Of a stretch of DNA of 64,000 nt, positions 17,662-26,539 are shown in pieces (the stretch's first letter is position 1; every line of letters starts with the position of its first letter). The notes below the pieces were generated by a model. It made no database searches, was not told the DNA's origin, and saw only the letters and a list, made by a program, of their open reading frames with translations. The DNA comes from CADCWK01 sp035944555 (GTDB taxonomy: Bacteria > Chloroflexota > Chloroflexia > Thermomicrobiales > UBA6265): NCBI GenBank assembly GCA_035944555.1, contig DASZAY010000008.1:1-64000 (forward strand), written 5' to 3'. Made by a program: the position numbers and the translations under genes.

Positions 17662-18785
17662 GCCGCCACCTCGGAAAGGATGCCCTGGAGCTCGTTTGCG
17701 AAGAGCGCGTTCTCCTCGGCAGTACCGATCGACACCCGCAGGCAGTCGCGCATGTGGTGGTCTGGGTTGCCGAAGAAGCGCACATGGATGCCGCGCGCGC
17801 CGAGCTCCTTGAAGACCGGCTCCGCGTCCGCGATGGGCAACCTGAACAGGAGGAAGTTGGTGGCCGAAGGGAAGACCTCAATGCCGTCCATCGCATTGAG
17901 CCGTGACGCCAGGGCGTCCCGGTCGGCAATCATTCTCGTGACGACGTCGCGGAGGTAGTCGCTATCCTCGAACGCGGCGATTGCCGCTTCTTCGGCTGCG
18001 GTGGAGATGTTGCAGAAGGCCGGCACGACAGCCCAGACCGGCGCAAGCATCCACTCCGGGAAGACGCCGTAGCCGACGCGCATCCCGGCCAGTCCGGCCC
18101 ACTTACTCATGGTCCGGAGGATACAGACGTTGTCGTAGCGCTCCATCAGGTCCAGCTGGGACTGGCTGGAGAACTCGGCGTATGCCTCATCGATGGCGAC
18201 GACGCAGGGAGCCTCACGGGCGATCCGCTCGATCGCCTCGTCGGGCAGCAGATTGCCCGTGGGATTGTTCGGGTTGCAGACCATGATGATCCTGGTCCGG
18301 TCCGTTACGGCGGCAAGGATGGCGTCGACATCGGGCGCGAAGTCTGGCCGCTGCCCGAGCGGCACGTCGATGACGCGCCCACCCTGTACCGCGATCGCGT
18401 GGCGGTAGACCCCGAAGGTCGGGTCCGAAATGATCACCTCGTCGCCGTCGTCAACGAACGCCCGGTAGAGGTTCGTCAGGACGTCATCCATCCCGGCGGC
18501 CGGGATGATCCGCCGGGCCTCGACGCCGACGTACCGCCCGATTGCGTCCCGCAGGCGGTCCTGCGTGATGCTCGGGTAGCGATTGGTGAGGTGAAAGGAG
18601 GCCAGTGCGCGGGCGACCTTCGGAGAGGGCCCGTACGGCGACTCGTTCATGTCCAGCTTGATCGCCCGTCCGGGCTGGTCGCCTGACTGGGCGCTGGTCG
18701 CCGGGATATACGGGTGGGCGTCGCGCAGCGCCGGCCGGATCAAGCGGGTCAGATCGGTCGCGGGACGGGCGGCGGTGTCGGCCAT
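17658..18785 (-). CDS. hisC: Histidinol-phosphate aminotransferase HisC
   Basis: 375 residues, a fold-type I PLP enzyme that transaminates imidazole acetol phosphate with glutamate. Substrate entry LDMNESPYGPSP, Asn in VCNPNNPTGN, Asp/Tyr in VAIDEAYAEF, and Schiff-base lysine in TMSKWAGLAGMRVGYG are visible, with the phosphate-binding arginine near the C-terminus (DCLRVSIG). ATG start with GAGG about 9 bases upstream. Lies 41 bases after hisG. Confidence 0.95.
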   Translation of the reverse strand: MADTAARPATDLTRLIRPALRDAHPYIPATSAQSGDQPGRAIKLDMNESPYGPSPKVARALASFHLTNRYPSITQDRLRDAIGRYVGVEARRIIPAAGMDDVLTNLYRAFVDDGDEVIISDPTFGVYRHAIAVQGGRVIDVPLGQRPDFAPDVDAILAAVTDRTRIIMVCNPNNPTGNLLPDEAIERIAREAPCVVAIDEAYAEFSSQSQLDLMERYDNVCILRTMSKWAGLAGMRVGYGVFPEWMLAPVWAVVPAFCNISTAAEEAAIAAFEDSDYLRDVVTRMIADRDALASRLNAMDGIEVFPSATNFLLFRLPIADAEPVFKELGARGIHVRFFGNPDHHMRDCLRVSIGTAEENALFANELQGILSEVAA

Positions 18786-18826
18786 GAACGAATCCCTCAG
18801 CTGTTCGAACGGGAACCGGAGCGCGA

Positions 18827-19744
18827 CTAGAGCAGCAGCTTCTCCAGCGACGAGACGAGGATCTCCGTGGCGCCGGCTTCCTTGAGTCGCTCGACCGATT
18901 CCCAGAAGATGTCCTCGCGGATCGCGGCGTGGACGGCCACAAACCCGTCCCGATCCAGCGGGATGATCGTCGGCGCCTTGAGTCCCGGTAGCACGCGCCG
19001 GATCTCCGGCAGCGCTTCCGTCGGGGCATTCATCATGACGTACTTGTACCGCCGTGCCGCCTGGACCGCCCGGATCCGGAGCAACAGCCGGTCGATGTGT
19101 TCCCGCCGGCCGGATTCTTCTAGCGCGTCCGGGTTGGCCACCAGGACCGCCTCGGACTTCAGGATGGTGGCGATCGGCCGCAGGTCGTTGAGGATCAACG
19201 ACGAGCCGGTCGCGCTCAGGTCGGCGATCGCGTCCGCGGTTCCGAGCGCCGGCGCCATCTCAACCGAGCCCTTGAGCCGGAAGATCTCCGGTTCGCCCCC
19301 CAGGTCGCGGAAGTACTTGCGCACCGTCGCCGGGTAACTCGTCGCGATCCGGGCGTGAGCCAGCTCGGTCGGGTCCTGGTAGGGCGATTCGCGCTGCACC
19401 GCGACGACCAGCGAGCACTGGCCGAAGCCGAGCGGCAGCAACTCCTCGACGCGGTGGTCCTCCTCATGGAGCAGGTTTCGCCCGACGATGCCGAGGTCGA
19501 CGGTCCCCCGGGCAACCAGCTCAGGGATGTCGTCATCCCGGCTGTAGAGGATCGAGAGCGGGAAGTTCTCGCAATGCGAGATCAGCCGCGACCCGTAGCT
19601 CTCAAAGTCCAGTCCGATGTTGCGGAGCAGCGATAGTGTCGAGTCCGTCAGACGACCAGACTTCTGGATGGCAAGGCGCAACCGGCCCGCCTCGTGGAGG
19701 CTGGCGAGACCACGGATCGTTCGGGAGGCCGGCGGGGCGATCAT
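18827..19744 (-). CDS. hisG: ATP phosphoribosyltransferase HisG (long form)
   Basis: 305 residues. It condenses ATP and PRPP, the first committed step of histidine synthesis. The length and C-terminal segment (KYVMMNAPTEALPEIRRVLP) fit the long form, which carries its own ACT-like histidine-binding domain and is feedback-inhibited without HisZ. Catalytic-domain blocks are LRLAIQKSGRLT, VARGTVDLGIVGRN and the PRPP loop region ADAIADLSATGSSL. The frame is open to 19855, but the ATG at 19744 has AGGA 9 bases before it and fits the family. No attenuator or T-box was recognised in the 131-base leader upstream. Confidence 0.95.
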   Translation of the reverse strand: MIAPPASRTIRGLASLHEAGRLRLAIQKSGRLTDSTLSLLRNIGLDFESYGSRLISHCENFPLSILYSRDDDIPELVARGTVDLGIVGRNLLHEEDHRVEELLPLGFGQCSLVVAVQRESPYQDPTELAHARIATSYPATVRKYFRDLGGEPEIFRLKGSVEMAPALGTADAIADLSATGSSLILNDLRPIATILKSEAVLVANPDALEESGRREHIDRLLLRIRAVQAARRYKYVMMNAPTEALPEIRRVLPGLKAPTIIPLDRDGFVAVHAAIREDIFWESVERLKEAGATEILVSSLEKLLL

Positions 19745-19875
19745 GGGAGGCTGTCCTCGTTGGGCGTCGGTTGCCGACTCATTCGGTTTGCACAGGTTCC
19801 GACGCGCTGATGGGTGGATATGTACCATGCTGCCCGCGTTCCGGGAAACAGCCACGCCGCGCGACCGTCCCAGGC

Positions 19876-20265
19876 TCAGGCCTCGGCTGGACTACTCGCC
19901 GAGGCGATGATCCGATCCCGGCCAGGCCCCTTCACGTACGAGACGAAGAGGTCGAACGCCCGCGTCAGCGAGTCGGCGGGCTCGTTCACCCCGGTCCGGA
20001 GCGCCTGCGTCGCGACCGACTCGATCGCATGACCGGCCGCCCGGACGGCACTGATCAGCGCCCGGTTCTCCGGCGGGCATCCCCGGACGATCGCCTCAGT
20101 TTCCCGGTGCAGGGCTGCCGAGACCGCCGAGGTGAGGTCATCGTCGCCGGCGGCCCTGGCCCCCTCGACTGCCGAGAGGGCAACACGCCGCGCGTTGTCC
20201 GTCATCATCGTCACGACGTCGAGCATCAGCTCGCCCTCAATCGTCACAGGCTGCTCGTCCGCCAT
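19876..20265 (-). CDS. Small helical protein of unknown function
   Basis: 129 residues, acidic overall, predicted almost entirely helical (for example TMMTDNARRVALSAVEGARA and ALISAVRAAGHAIESVATQA), with no signal peptide or membrane segment. A very strong SD (GGGGAGGGG, 6 bases from the ATG) suggests good translation. It lies between a methyltransferase (24 bases upstream) and hisG (131 bases downstream), all on the minus strand. I do not recognise the family, and a link with histidine synthesis is not implied by the sequence. Confidence 0.7.
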   Translation of the reverse strand: MADEQPVTIEGELMLDVVTMMTDNARRVALSAVEGARAAGDDDLTSAVSAALHRETEAIVRGCPPENRALISAVRAAGHAIESVATQALRTGVNEPADSLTRAFDLFVSYVKGPGRDRIIASASSPAEA

Positions 20266-20289
20266 GGTCGTCCCCTCCCCCGTGTGCGA

Positions 20290-21258
20290 TCAGCGGATCC
20301 TGACCGCTCGCAGTGCGACGAACAGCGGGATCTCCTGGTTGGACGTATTGATCGCATTGGCCTTCGGGCCGGCCGGCGCGACCTTCCAGGTCGGGATCTC
20401 ATTCATCCGGTCGACGGCCAGTCCGACCGCTCCTAGGCCATTGACGTAGTCCTGCAATGGGCGGTGATAGGAGCGCGACACGCCTCCTCGCTCACCGTAT
20501 GACTTGAGCGGGACCGGGAGCGGCGTCAGGTACCGGTCGATCCGCCGGTACTGGAGCTTGCGCCCGTCATCCCAGCCCCACCCGCTCTGCCGCGGGATAC
20601 GGAAGGCCGGGTGAGTCATCAGCAGGACCAGCCGCCCGCCGACCTTGAGCATCCGGGCGGCGCTCTCCAGGACCGGCCCGACCGGGTCCATATCCTGGAT
20701 GCTGAGCAGGAACACCCCGGCGTCGAACGAGCCCGGCCTGAGCTCCTTCGCAGCGGCGAGGTTGCCGGCATCACCGACGAGGAAGCGACCATCGCGGCTG
20801 TGGTGTGAGCGCGCGAAGTCGATCAGCCGCGGTGACGCATCGACGCCGGTGTAGCGCCCGCCGGCCTTGGCAACGTAGCCCGACAGCACCCCGTGACCGC
20901 ACCCGATGTCAAGAACGGACTGGTTGCCGACGTCGCCCAGCGCGTCCATCACCGCCGGGATCGCTAGCAGCCGATGGTGCTTCGACCCGTCCTCACCGAC
21001 CCAGCCGATGTACCACTCGGCCAACGGGTCCCACGAGGTCGACGCGGCCGGACGGCGCCCGGGCTGACCATCGCCCGGTGTACCACGCCGGGGCCCGGAC
21101 GGGGCCTTCCGGGAGGCCCCCATGCGCTGCCGGTCATTGGGCGAGCGTTGAGCCGGCTTGCGGCGGTCATCGCCGTCCTGCTCATTCGACCCGTCTCGGG
21201 CCGGGCGACGCCCGCGGGTTGGGTTCCTGGGCTCTTGGCCCCCGTTGCGGTCACTCAT
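20290..21258 (-). CDS. Class I SAM-dependent methyltransferase with disordered basic N-terminus
   Basis: 322 residues. Residues 1-75 are low-complexity, rich in Arg, Gly, Pro, Asp and Asn. The methyltransferase core follows, with motif I VLDIGCGHGVLSGYVAKAG, acidic motif YTGVDAS, motif II GDAGNL and a post-core GGRLVLLMTHPAF. The C-terminal part resembles small-molecule methyltransferases of the Methyltransf_11 type; the substrate is unknown. The open frame reaches 22161, but that would run through the divergent DUF255 gene. The ATG at 21258 has no SD; a TATCCT -10-like element six bases before it raises the possibility of leaderless initiation. Followed closely by the 129-residue gene. Confidence 0.8.
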   Translation of the reverse strand: MSDRNGGQEPRNPTRGRRPARDGSNEQDGDDRRKPAQRSPNDRQRMGASRKAPSGPRRGTPGDGQPGRRPAASTSWDPLAEWYIGWVGEDGSKHHRLLAIPAVMDALGDVGNQSVLDIGCGHGVLSGYVAKAGGRYTGVDASPRLIDFARSHHSRDGRFLVGDAGNLAAAKELRPGSFDAGVFLLSIQDMDPVGPVLESAARMLKVGGRLVLLMTHPAFRIPRQSGWGWDDGRKLQYRRIDRYLTPLPVPLKSYGERGGVSRSYHRPLQDYVNGLGAVGLAVDRMNEIPTWKVAPAGPKANAINTSNQEIPLFVALRAVRIR

Positions 21259-21372
21259 GACCCAAGGATAGACGACGCCTGCATACCTCCGGGGCAGCGC
21301 CCGTGCGAGGCGACTATCAACATGACCCCGCCCGGTCGAGGCGGAGGTCCGCTCCCGGCAAATGAGGACACC

Positions 21373-23418
21373 ATGCCTAACAGACTTGCCAACGAGACGT
21401 CCCCCTACCTGCTGCAGCACAAGGACAATCCGGTCGACTGGTACCCGTGGGGCGAGGAAGCACTGGCCCGGGCCCGTGACCTCGACCGGCCCATCATGGT
21501 CAGCATCGGCTACTCGTCGTGCCACTGGTGCCATGTCATGGAGCACGAGTCGTTCTCCGATCCCGTTACAGCGGAGGCGCTCAACGAGTGGTTCGTCTGC
21601 ATCAAGGTCGACCGGGAGGAGCGGCCGGACATCGACCAGCTCTACATCACAGCCGTCCAGGTGATGGGGGGCCGGGGCGGCTGGCCGCTGAACGTTTTCC
21701 TGCTCCCGGACACCACCCCCTTCTTTGGCGGAACGTACTGGCCGCCGGTCGGACGCCATGGCTTGGCTTCGTTCCGGCAGGTACTGACTGCCGTCTCCGA
21801 TGCCTATCGAAACCGGCGTGTCGATCTCGAGAACACCGCTGCCCAGCTCAGGGAGTTCCTGGTGCGCGCCAGCCAGGCGGCCCCGGACCCGACCGACCTC
21901 GACCGCTCCATCCTCGCGGACTTCGCCGGAGACCTCGTCTCGCGGGCCGACCTCGAGCGCGGCGGCTTCGGTCCGGCACCGAAGTTCCCCCAGCCGATGG
22001 TGCTCGATGTCGCGCTGCGCCAGCTGGCCACCAACCCCGACGGACCGCTTCAGGCGGTCGTGCGGACGACCCTGACCCGGATGGCCGACGGGGGCATGTA
22101 CGACCAGATCGGCGGGGGCTTCCACCGGTACAGCGTTGACGCAGAATGGCTGGTCCCCCACTTCGAGAAGATGCTCTACGACAACGCCCAGCTGCTTTCG
22201 ACCTATCTCGATGGCTGGCTCCTGCTTGGCGAGGAGCGCTATCGCGAGGTCGCCGACCAGACGGCCACGTACGTCCTGCGCGAGATGACTGACCCGTCGG
22301 GAGCCTTCTACTCGGCTCAGGATGCAGATACCGAGGGTGTCGAGGGCAAGACGTTCGTCTGGACGCCGGAGGAGATTCGCTCCCTGCTCCTGCCCGGTGA
22401 CGCCGCCATCGTGATTGCAGCCTTCGGCGTAACTGACGCCGGGAACTTCGAGGGGGAGAACATCCTCAACCGCCCACGCCCGCTGGCCGACGTAGCCGCC
22501 GAGCTCGGCACGACGGCCGAAGAGGTCGACGTGGTCCTCCGCCGGGCATCACGCAAGCTGCTCGCGGCACGCCAGCAACGCCCCCAGCCGTTCCGAGACG
22601 AGAAGGCCATCGCGTCCTGGAACGGAATGATGCTGCACGCCATGTCACGGACCGCCCGCATTCTCGACCGGGCCGACGCACTCCAGGCCGCCAAAGCCAG
22701 TGGTGCCTTCCTGACCGGCGCCATGCGTTCCGACGCGACGCTCCACCGGTCCTGGAAGGACGGTACCGCCCGCGGCGACGGCTTCCTCGAGGACTACGCA
22801 TCGGTGGCCTACGGGCTTATCTCGCTCTACGAAGCTACCTTCGAACGTCGATGGGTCGAGGCGGCAATCGATCTGACCGATGAAGCGCTCCGACGCTTTG
22901 CGGACCCGGACTCTGGCCTGTTCTTCGACACCTCCCCGGATCACGACCGATTGCTGGTCCGCCCGCGCGAGTTGCAGGACAGCGCCACGCCCACCGGGAA
23001 CAGCCTCCTCGCCGATACCCTGCTCCGGCTTCACCGCCTGACGGGCCGGGATGGATACCGGCAGCACGCCACCGGCATCCTGCGCTCGATGGCCGAGCCA
23101 CTCCGCCAGTCACCGCTCGGCTTCGGCCGGATGCTGGGTGTCGCCAGCGATTACCTGTCGCCGGCCCGCGAGATCGTCCTCGCCGGCGACCGGGCTGACG
23201 ACGCCTTCGCTGCCCTGCATGCCGTGTCCTTCGGCACATACCTCCCGGCGACGGTTCGTGCCTGGGCTGCCCCTGCAGACCCGGCCGTGGAACACCTCAT
23301 CCCGCTGACAGCCGACCGCCCGGCGAAGGACGGACGACCAACGGCGTACGTCTGCGTCGACCAGACGTGCTCGCTGCCCGTCGTGACACCGGAGGAGTTG
23401 ACCAGCCTGCTTCGATGA
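21373..23418 (+). CDS. DUF255 thioredoxin-fold / six-hairpin glycosidase-like protein (YyaL family)
   Basis: 681 residues, the full length of the YyaL/SPATA20 family. The N-terminal thioredoxin-like DUF255 domain (NRLANETSPYLLQHKDNPVD, then SSCHWCHVMEHESF with a CxxC pair) is followed by an (alpha/alpha)6 barrel like N-acylglucosamine 2-epimerase (GGMYDQIGGGFHRYSVDAEW, VPHFEKMLYDNAQLL, SWNGMMLHA). The biochemical activity of the family is not established. An in-frame ORF extends upstream to 20974, but the ATG at 21373 has GAGG 5 bases before it and gives the family N-terminus. Divergent from the methyltransferase with a 114-base shared upstream region. Confidence 0.92.
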   Translation: MPNRLANETSPYLLQHKDNPVDWYPWGEEALARARDLDRPIMVSIGYSSCHWCHVMEHESFSDPVTAEALNEWFVCIKVDREERPDIDQLYITAVQVMGGRGGWPLNVFLLPDTTPFFGGTYWPPVGRHGLASFRQVLTAVSDAYRNRRVDLENTAAQLREFLVRASQAAPDPTDLDRSILADFAGDLVSRADLERGGFGPAPKFPQPMVLDVALRQLATNPDGPLQAVVRTTLTRMADGGMYDQIGGGFHRYSVDAEWLVPHFEKMLYDNAQLLSTYLDGWLLLGEERYREVADQTATYVLREMTDPSGAFYSAQDADTEGVEGKTFVWTPEEIRSLLLPGDAAIVIAAFGVTDAGNFEGENILNRPRPLADVAAELGTTAEEVDVVLRRASRKLLAARQQRPQPFRDEKAIASWNGMMLHAMSRTARILDRADALQAAKASGAFLTGAMRSDATLHRSWKDGTARGDGFLEDYASVAYGLISLYEATFERRWVEAAIDLTDEALRRFADPDSGLFFDTSPDHDRLLVRPRELQDSATPTGNSLLADTLLRLHRLTGRDGYRQHATGILRSMAEPLRQSPLGFGRMLGVASDYLSPAREIVLAGDRADDAFAALHAVSFGTYLPATVRAWAAPADPAVEHLIPLTADRPAKDGRPTAYVCVDQTCSLPVVTPEELTSLLR

Positions 23419-23442
23419 CAGCGCCCGTCAGGCGCCCTATCC

Positions 23443-23909
23443 CTAAAGCCCCCGTCCTTGCAACCCGACCGATGGGCGAGGCCGGTCGCCTACTGGTCGA
23501 GCAGTTCCCATAAAGACGTTGATCGCGTCCTGGTCCGGTGTGCTGACGGACCAGACGCTCCTCGTCACGCTGCAGGCGACGAACGTATGAGTCGCGTTCA
23601 GGTTGACCGGCCCCAAGAAGGTACGAACGATCGCGAACGCCGCGTCTGCGTCCCCGGGCAGATCCCTGACCAGCACCTCGGATCGGGCCGCTGAGCCGCG
23701 GAGTCCACGAATGACTACACCGTGGCCCGGTCGACTGGATCGGATTCCAGTGGCTGCCAGTTCGCAGCAGCGACTGTGTAGGAACCGGCGTCGACGTAAA
23801 CGTAGCCATCGTCTCCCGCCAGGTTGGCATCCAGGTGGAGGATGGCGGCCTACTCGCCGGAGTAATGCTCCAGCAGCCAGGTGGCTCGCATCCGGGCTTT
23901 CGAGGTCAT
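23443..23909 (-). pseudogene. Possible decayed coding region inside a 730-base gap
   Basis: From an ATG at 23909 with GGAG 5 bases upstream, the minus strand reads about 19 sensible codons to a TAG at 23850-23852, then another 44 codons in the same frame (GDDGYVYVDAGSYTVAAANW) to a TAG at 23715-23717. Sensible-looking sequence then continues in a different frame (VVIRGLRGSAARSEVLVRD, AFAIVRTFLGPVNLNATHTF) to a stop at 23443. Together this looks like one gene broken by a nonsense change and a frameshift. I do not recognise the protein. A sequencing error or chance open frame are alternatives. The rest of the gap (23419-24148) shows only a terminator-like hairpin near 24100. Confidence 0.3.
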
Positions 23910-24083
23910 TTGCACTCCGCACGAGCCAGTCGTATCGCCTACCCAATGGTGCGCGTCTGCTCATCTACCCTTCTCACAAGCTCAAGCTCACTTCGCGCAC
24001 CGGTTACCGGTTCCGGGGCACCTGTACGCGGTTCACCGAGAACTGACGAGGGGGGCACTCCCGGAGCGCGACAGGGCACACGA

Positions 24084-24109
24084 ACGGCGGGCACTGATGC
24101 GCCCGCCGT
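24084..24109. terminator. Hairpin downstream of the FAH-family gene
   Basis: ACGGCGGGC (24084-24092) pairs with GCCCGCCGT (24101-24109) across 8 bases. It lies 40 bases beyond the minus-strand stop at 24149. There is only a short T-containing tail on either strand. Confidence 0.5.
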
Positions 24110-24148
24110 CTCTCTTCGGCCGTGACGTGGCAACGACCGCGACCCTGC

Positions 24149-24919
24149 CTAGGCGACCGTGTTGCGGAGGATCCCGATACCGGTCACCTCGCACTCGATG
24201 ACGTCGCCGGACGACAGCCCGCCGACGTTCTCGGGCGTACCGGTCAGGATCACGTCACCGGGGTTGAGCGTCATGACATGGCTGATCCGGCTGATCAGGT
24301 CGTAGACGTCAAAGATCATGTCGGTGGTGACGCCGTTCTGGCGCAGCTGCCCATTGAGCCGTGACTGCACACGCAGTCCCTCGCCCGCGGTCGGGTCCAG
24401 GTCGGTGACGATCACCGGTCCGAGCGGACAGTAGGTGTCGTAGCCCTTGGCCCGGACCCACTGGCCGTCCTTCTTCTGGAGGACACGATCAGACACGTCA
24501 TTGCCGACCGTGAATCCGAGGATCACCCCGCGCGCCTCCTCGACCGACACCTTGGACGCGGTGCGACCGATCACGATCGCGAGCTCGGCCTCGTAGTCGG
24601 TCTGGTTTCCGGGGTTGGCAATCGTGATCGCCGCGCCCTGCGGGATCAGTGCCGACTGTGGCTTCATGAAGATCACGGGCTCGTCGGGCACCGTCCGGGA
24701 CGGATCGTTCTCGGTGACGTGCGCGGCGTAGTTCAGGCCGACACAGACGATCTTCCCTGGATCGACCGGCGTCAGGAGAGTTGCCTCCTCCAGCGGACCG
24801 ACCGCGGCTCCCCTGGTCAGTGAGCCGTCGAACGGGCTCCCCGTCGCAGCATGGAGCGTCTCGCCCTCGACGATGCCCCAGGCAGCCGACCCGCCGTCGT
24901 CATAGCGTGCGATCTTCAT
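24149..24919 (-). CDS. Fumarylacetoacetate hydrolase family protein
   Basis: 256 residues, the short two-domain form. An N-terminal cap (to about residue 55) precedes the FAH barrel with VCVGLNYAAHV, PVIFMKPQSALI, the metal-binding YEAELAIVIG, TVGNDVSDR, and GDVILTGTPENVG near the C-terminus. Members hydrate or decarboxylate acyl-pyruvate-like compounds, or cleave acylpyruvates; the substrate cannot be told here and no aromatic-degradation genes lie nearby. The frame is open to 25216, overlapping the divergent gene, so the ATG at 24919 (family N-terminus MKIARY) is preferred. Confidence 0.88.
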   Translation of the reverse strand: MKIARYDDGGSAAWGIVEGETLHAATGSPFDGSLTRGAAVGPLEEATLLTPVDPGKIVCVGLNYAAHVTENDPSRTVPDEPVIFMKPQSALIPQGAAITIANPGNQTDYEAELAIVIGRTASKVSVEEARGVILGFTVGNDVSDRVLQKKDGQWVRAKGYDTYCPLGPVIVTDLDPTAGEGLRVQSRLNGQLRQNGVTTDMIFDVYDLISRISHVMTLNPGDVILTGTPENVGGLSSGDVIECEVTGIGILRNTVA

Positions 24920-25143
24920 CGGAGTGCTTCCTCTCACTTCGGATCCGGTCGGGCCAGCCTGCAATGCCGCCTTCCGGCTCCCGCCAACGCGCCGTTGCGC
25001 GAACCTGTCCGGCATCCTACCCGACACGCTGGTTGGAAGGGGCAGCGTGCCCGCGGGAACGGGTAGACTTCCCGCCCGGCGACGATGGGGTCTCCGGCCA
25101 ACCTTCTGCACTGTCTCGGCGACGCACCCGAGAGGACCCGTCC

Positions 25144-25923
25144 GTGCCCGACCTCCTGCTCCGACTGACTGACGAGGCAAACGACGAGCCCCACACCCCT
25201 GTGCCTCCCCTGGCAACGGCCGACGCTCTCGCCCTGCTGACCAACGGCGAGATTACCGCCGCCCAGCTGGTCCCATGGGGGTCGAACTACACGTTTGGCG
25301 TGGCGCTGACGACCGCATCCGGACGCGAACACCTGGGTATCTACAAGCCCCGCGACGGGGAAGCTCCGCTCTGGGACTTTCCATCCGGGACCTTGTTCAA
25401 GCGGGAACACGCCGCCTTCCTGCTGAGCGAGCGGCTGGGTTGGTCCGTCGTGCCGCCAACCGTGGTCCGCGATGGACCGCATGGAGTCGGATCCGTCCAG
25501 CTCTATATCGAACCAGGCACCGAGCTGATCGGCGACCCCGCCGAGTTCTGGTTCCGCTGCGACCCGGCGATCGAACGAATTGTTCTCTTCGACCATATCG
25601 CCAACAACGCTGACCGCAAGATCGGCCATTGCATGGTCGACGTGACCGGCAAGGTCTGGGGAATCGACCACGGGTTGACGTTCAACCGGGAACCCAAGCT
25701 CCGTACGGTCCTCTGGCAGTACATCGGGATGCCGGTGGCGGACGAACTCCTCGCCGACCTCGTTCGATTGGCCGAGGCAGAAACGGAGGTTCGCGCCGAG
25801 CTGGGCCACTGGCTGAAGCGAGCGGAACTCGACGCGCTGTACCGCCGGATCCAGCAATTCATCGAGACCCCGGTCTACCCCGGGATGCCGGACCACCGAA
25901 GCGTCCCCTATGGCTGGTACTAG
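25144..25923 (+). CDS. SCO1664-family protein (PI3/4-kinase-like fold)
   Basis: 259 residues. Motifs match the SCO1664 group of actinobacterial and Chloroflexota proteins distantly related to PI3/4-kinase catalytic domains: GSNYTFGVAL and LGIYKPRDGEAPLWDFPSGT (phosphate-loop-like and lysine region), FDHIANNADRKIGHC (catalytic-loop-like), and WGIDHGLTFN (metal-site-like). The physiological substrate of the family is unknown to me. GTG start with AGAGGA 7 bases upstream. In Actinobacteria such genes often lie near mycothiol or phosphatase genes, but here the neighbours are an FAH-family gene and the ATP synthase operon. Confidence 0.8.
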   Translation: MPDLLLRLTDEANDEPHTPVPPLATADALALLTNGEITAAQLVPWGSNYTFGVALTTASGREHLGIYKPRDGEAPLWDFPSGTLFKREHAAFLLSERLGWSVVPPTVVRDGPHGVGSVQLYIEPGTELIGDPAEFWFRCDPAIERIVLFDHIANNADRKIGHCMVDVTGKVWGIDHGLTFNREPKLRTVLWQYIGMPVADELLADLVRLAEAETEVRAELGHWLKRAELDALYRRIQQFIETPVYPGMPDHRSVPYGWY

Positions 25924-26063
25924 GCGCCTTCCCAGGCGCCGGACCAGACGGGAACTGCAGGGTTGCGGTCAGACCGCCAACACAGGAGAATGGCGTCCGG
26001 CGTTGCGGCGCCCCGTGAGGTGCAGCGGACGGCAACCCGGTGTGCAGTGCTGCCCGGCAAACA

Positions 26064-26091
26064 TTGCCGCCCTAAAAACGATTGTGATACT
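26064..26091 (+). promoter_or_regulatory. Predicted promoter of the ATP synthase operon
   Basis: TTGCCG (26064-26069) and GATACT (26086-26091) are separated by 16 bases. The -10 is preceded by TGT, so it also fits an extended -10 (TGTGATACT). It lies in a locally AT-rich stretch directly before atpI and would start transcription near 26098. Both hexamers match consensus at four of six positions. Confidence 0.5.
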
Positions 26092-26098
26092 TTTCACA
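26083..26098. promoter_or_regulatory. CRP/FNR-type operator candidate
   Basis: TGTGA-TACTTT-TCACA is a perfect match to the classical half-site spacing TGTGA-N6-TCACA of CRP-family regulators. It overlaps the predicted -10 of the ATP synthase operon, a position that would normally favour repression. No CRP-family regulator gene lies in the window. Confidence 0.5.
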
Positions 26099-26122
26099 TC
26101 GACAGGATGAGGCAGGTTTACG

Positions 26123-26422
26123 GTGGCTCAAGACACTGCCGGTAGCGAGGGGAACCCCACGCTTCGCCTGCTGGGCCTCACATCCGGGCTCGGTTGTTCG
26201 ATTGCCTTCATTCTGCTCGCCCTGATCGGCGTCGGGATCTGGCTGGACCGCCGCTTCGATTCAGAACCCCTATGGACACTCGTGGGGGTAGTGATCGGAG
26301 TGCTGGCAGTTGCCACCGAGTTGACTATGCTGGTCCGGATTTCTCGCAGTCGTCTCAACCAGCGCCCGTGGCCGAAGTCATCCCGGCCACCGGAGCCGGA
26401 CGAGGACGACGACCGGAATTGA
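26123..26422 (+). CDS. atpI: AtpI/AtpZ-family membrane protein
   Basis: 99 residues with two membrane segments (about 18-40 and 49-71) separated by the short charged turn DRRFDSEP, and a charged C-terminal tail. This is the usual first gene of F1Fo operons; AtpI helps assemble the c-ring, and AtpZ forms a Mg/Ca transport complex with it in some species. Length and topology do not separate AtpI from AtpZ confidently. GTG start; GAGG is about 10 bases upstream. First gene of the atp operon, 117 bases before atpB. Confidence 0.8.
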   Translation: MAQDTAGSEGNPTLRLLGLTSGLGCSIAFILLALIGVGIWLDRRFDSEPLWTLVGVVIGVLAVATELTMLVRISRSRLNQRPWPKSSRPPEPDEDDDRN

Positions 26423-26539
26423 CGAACGCGGCCCCAACGATCGCCGTCGGCTCCGGCCACCGATGATCGACGACAGAGACGACGACGTTGACCCGCCGCC
26501 GTAGGTTCGCCGAGGCGGAGGCAGGAAGAGGAGCGATCG

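Noticed and set aside
19745..19875. His-operon attenuator or T-box upstream of hisG
   Set aside because: No histidine-codon-rich leader and no T-box core sequence was found; only a weak AT-rich stretch.
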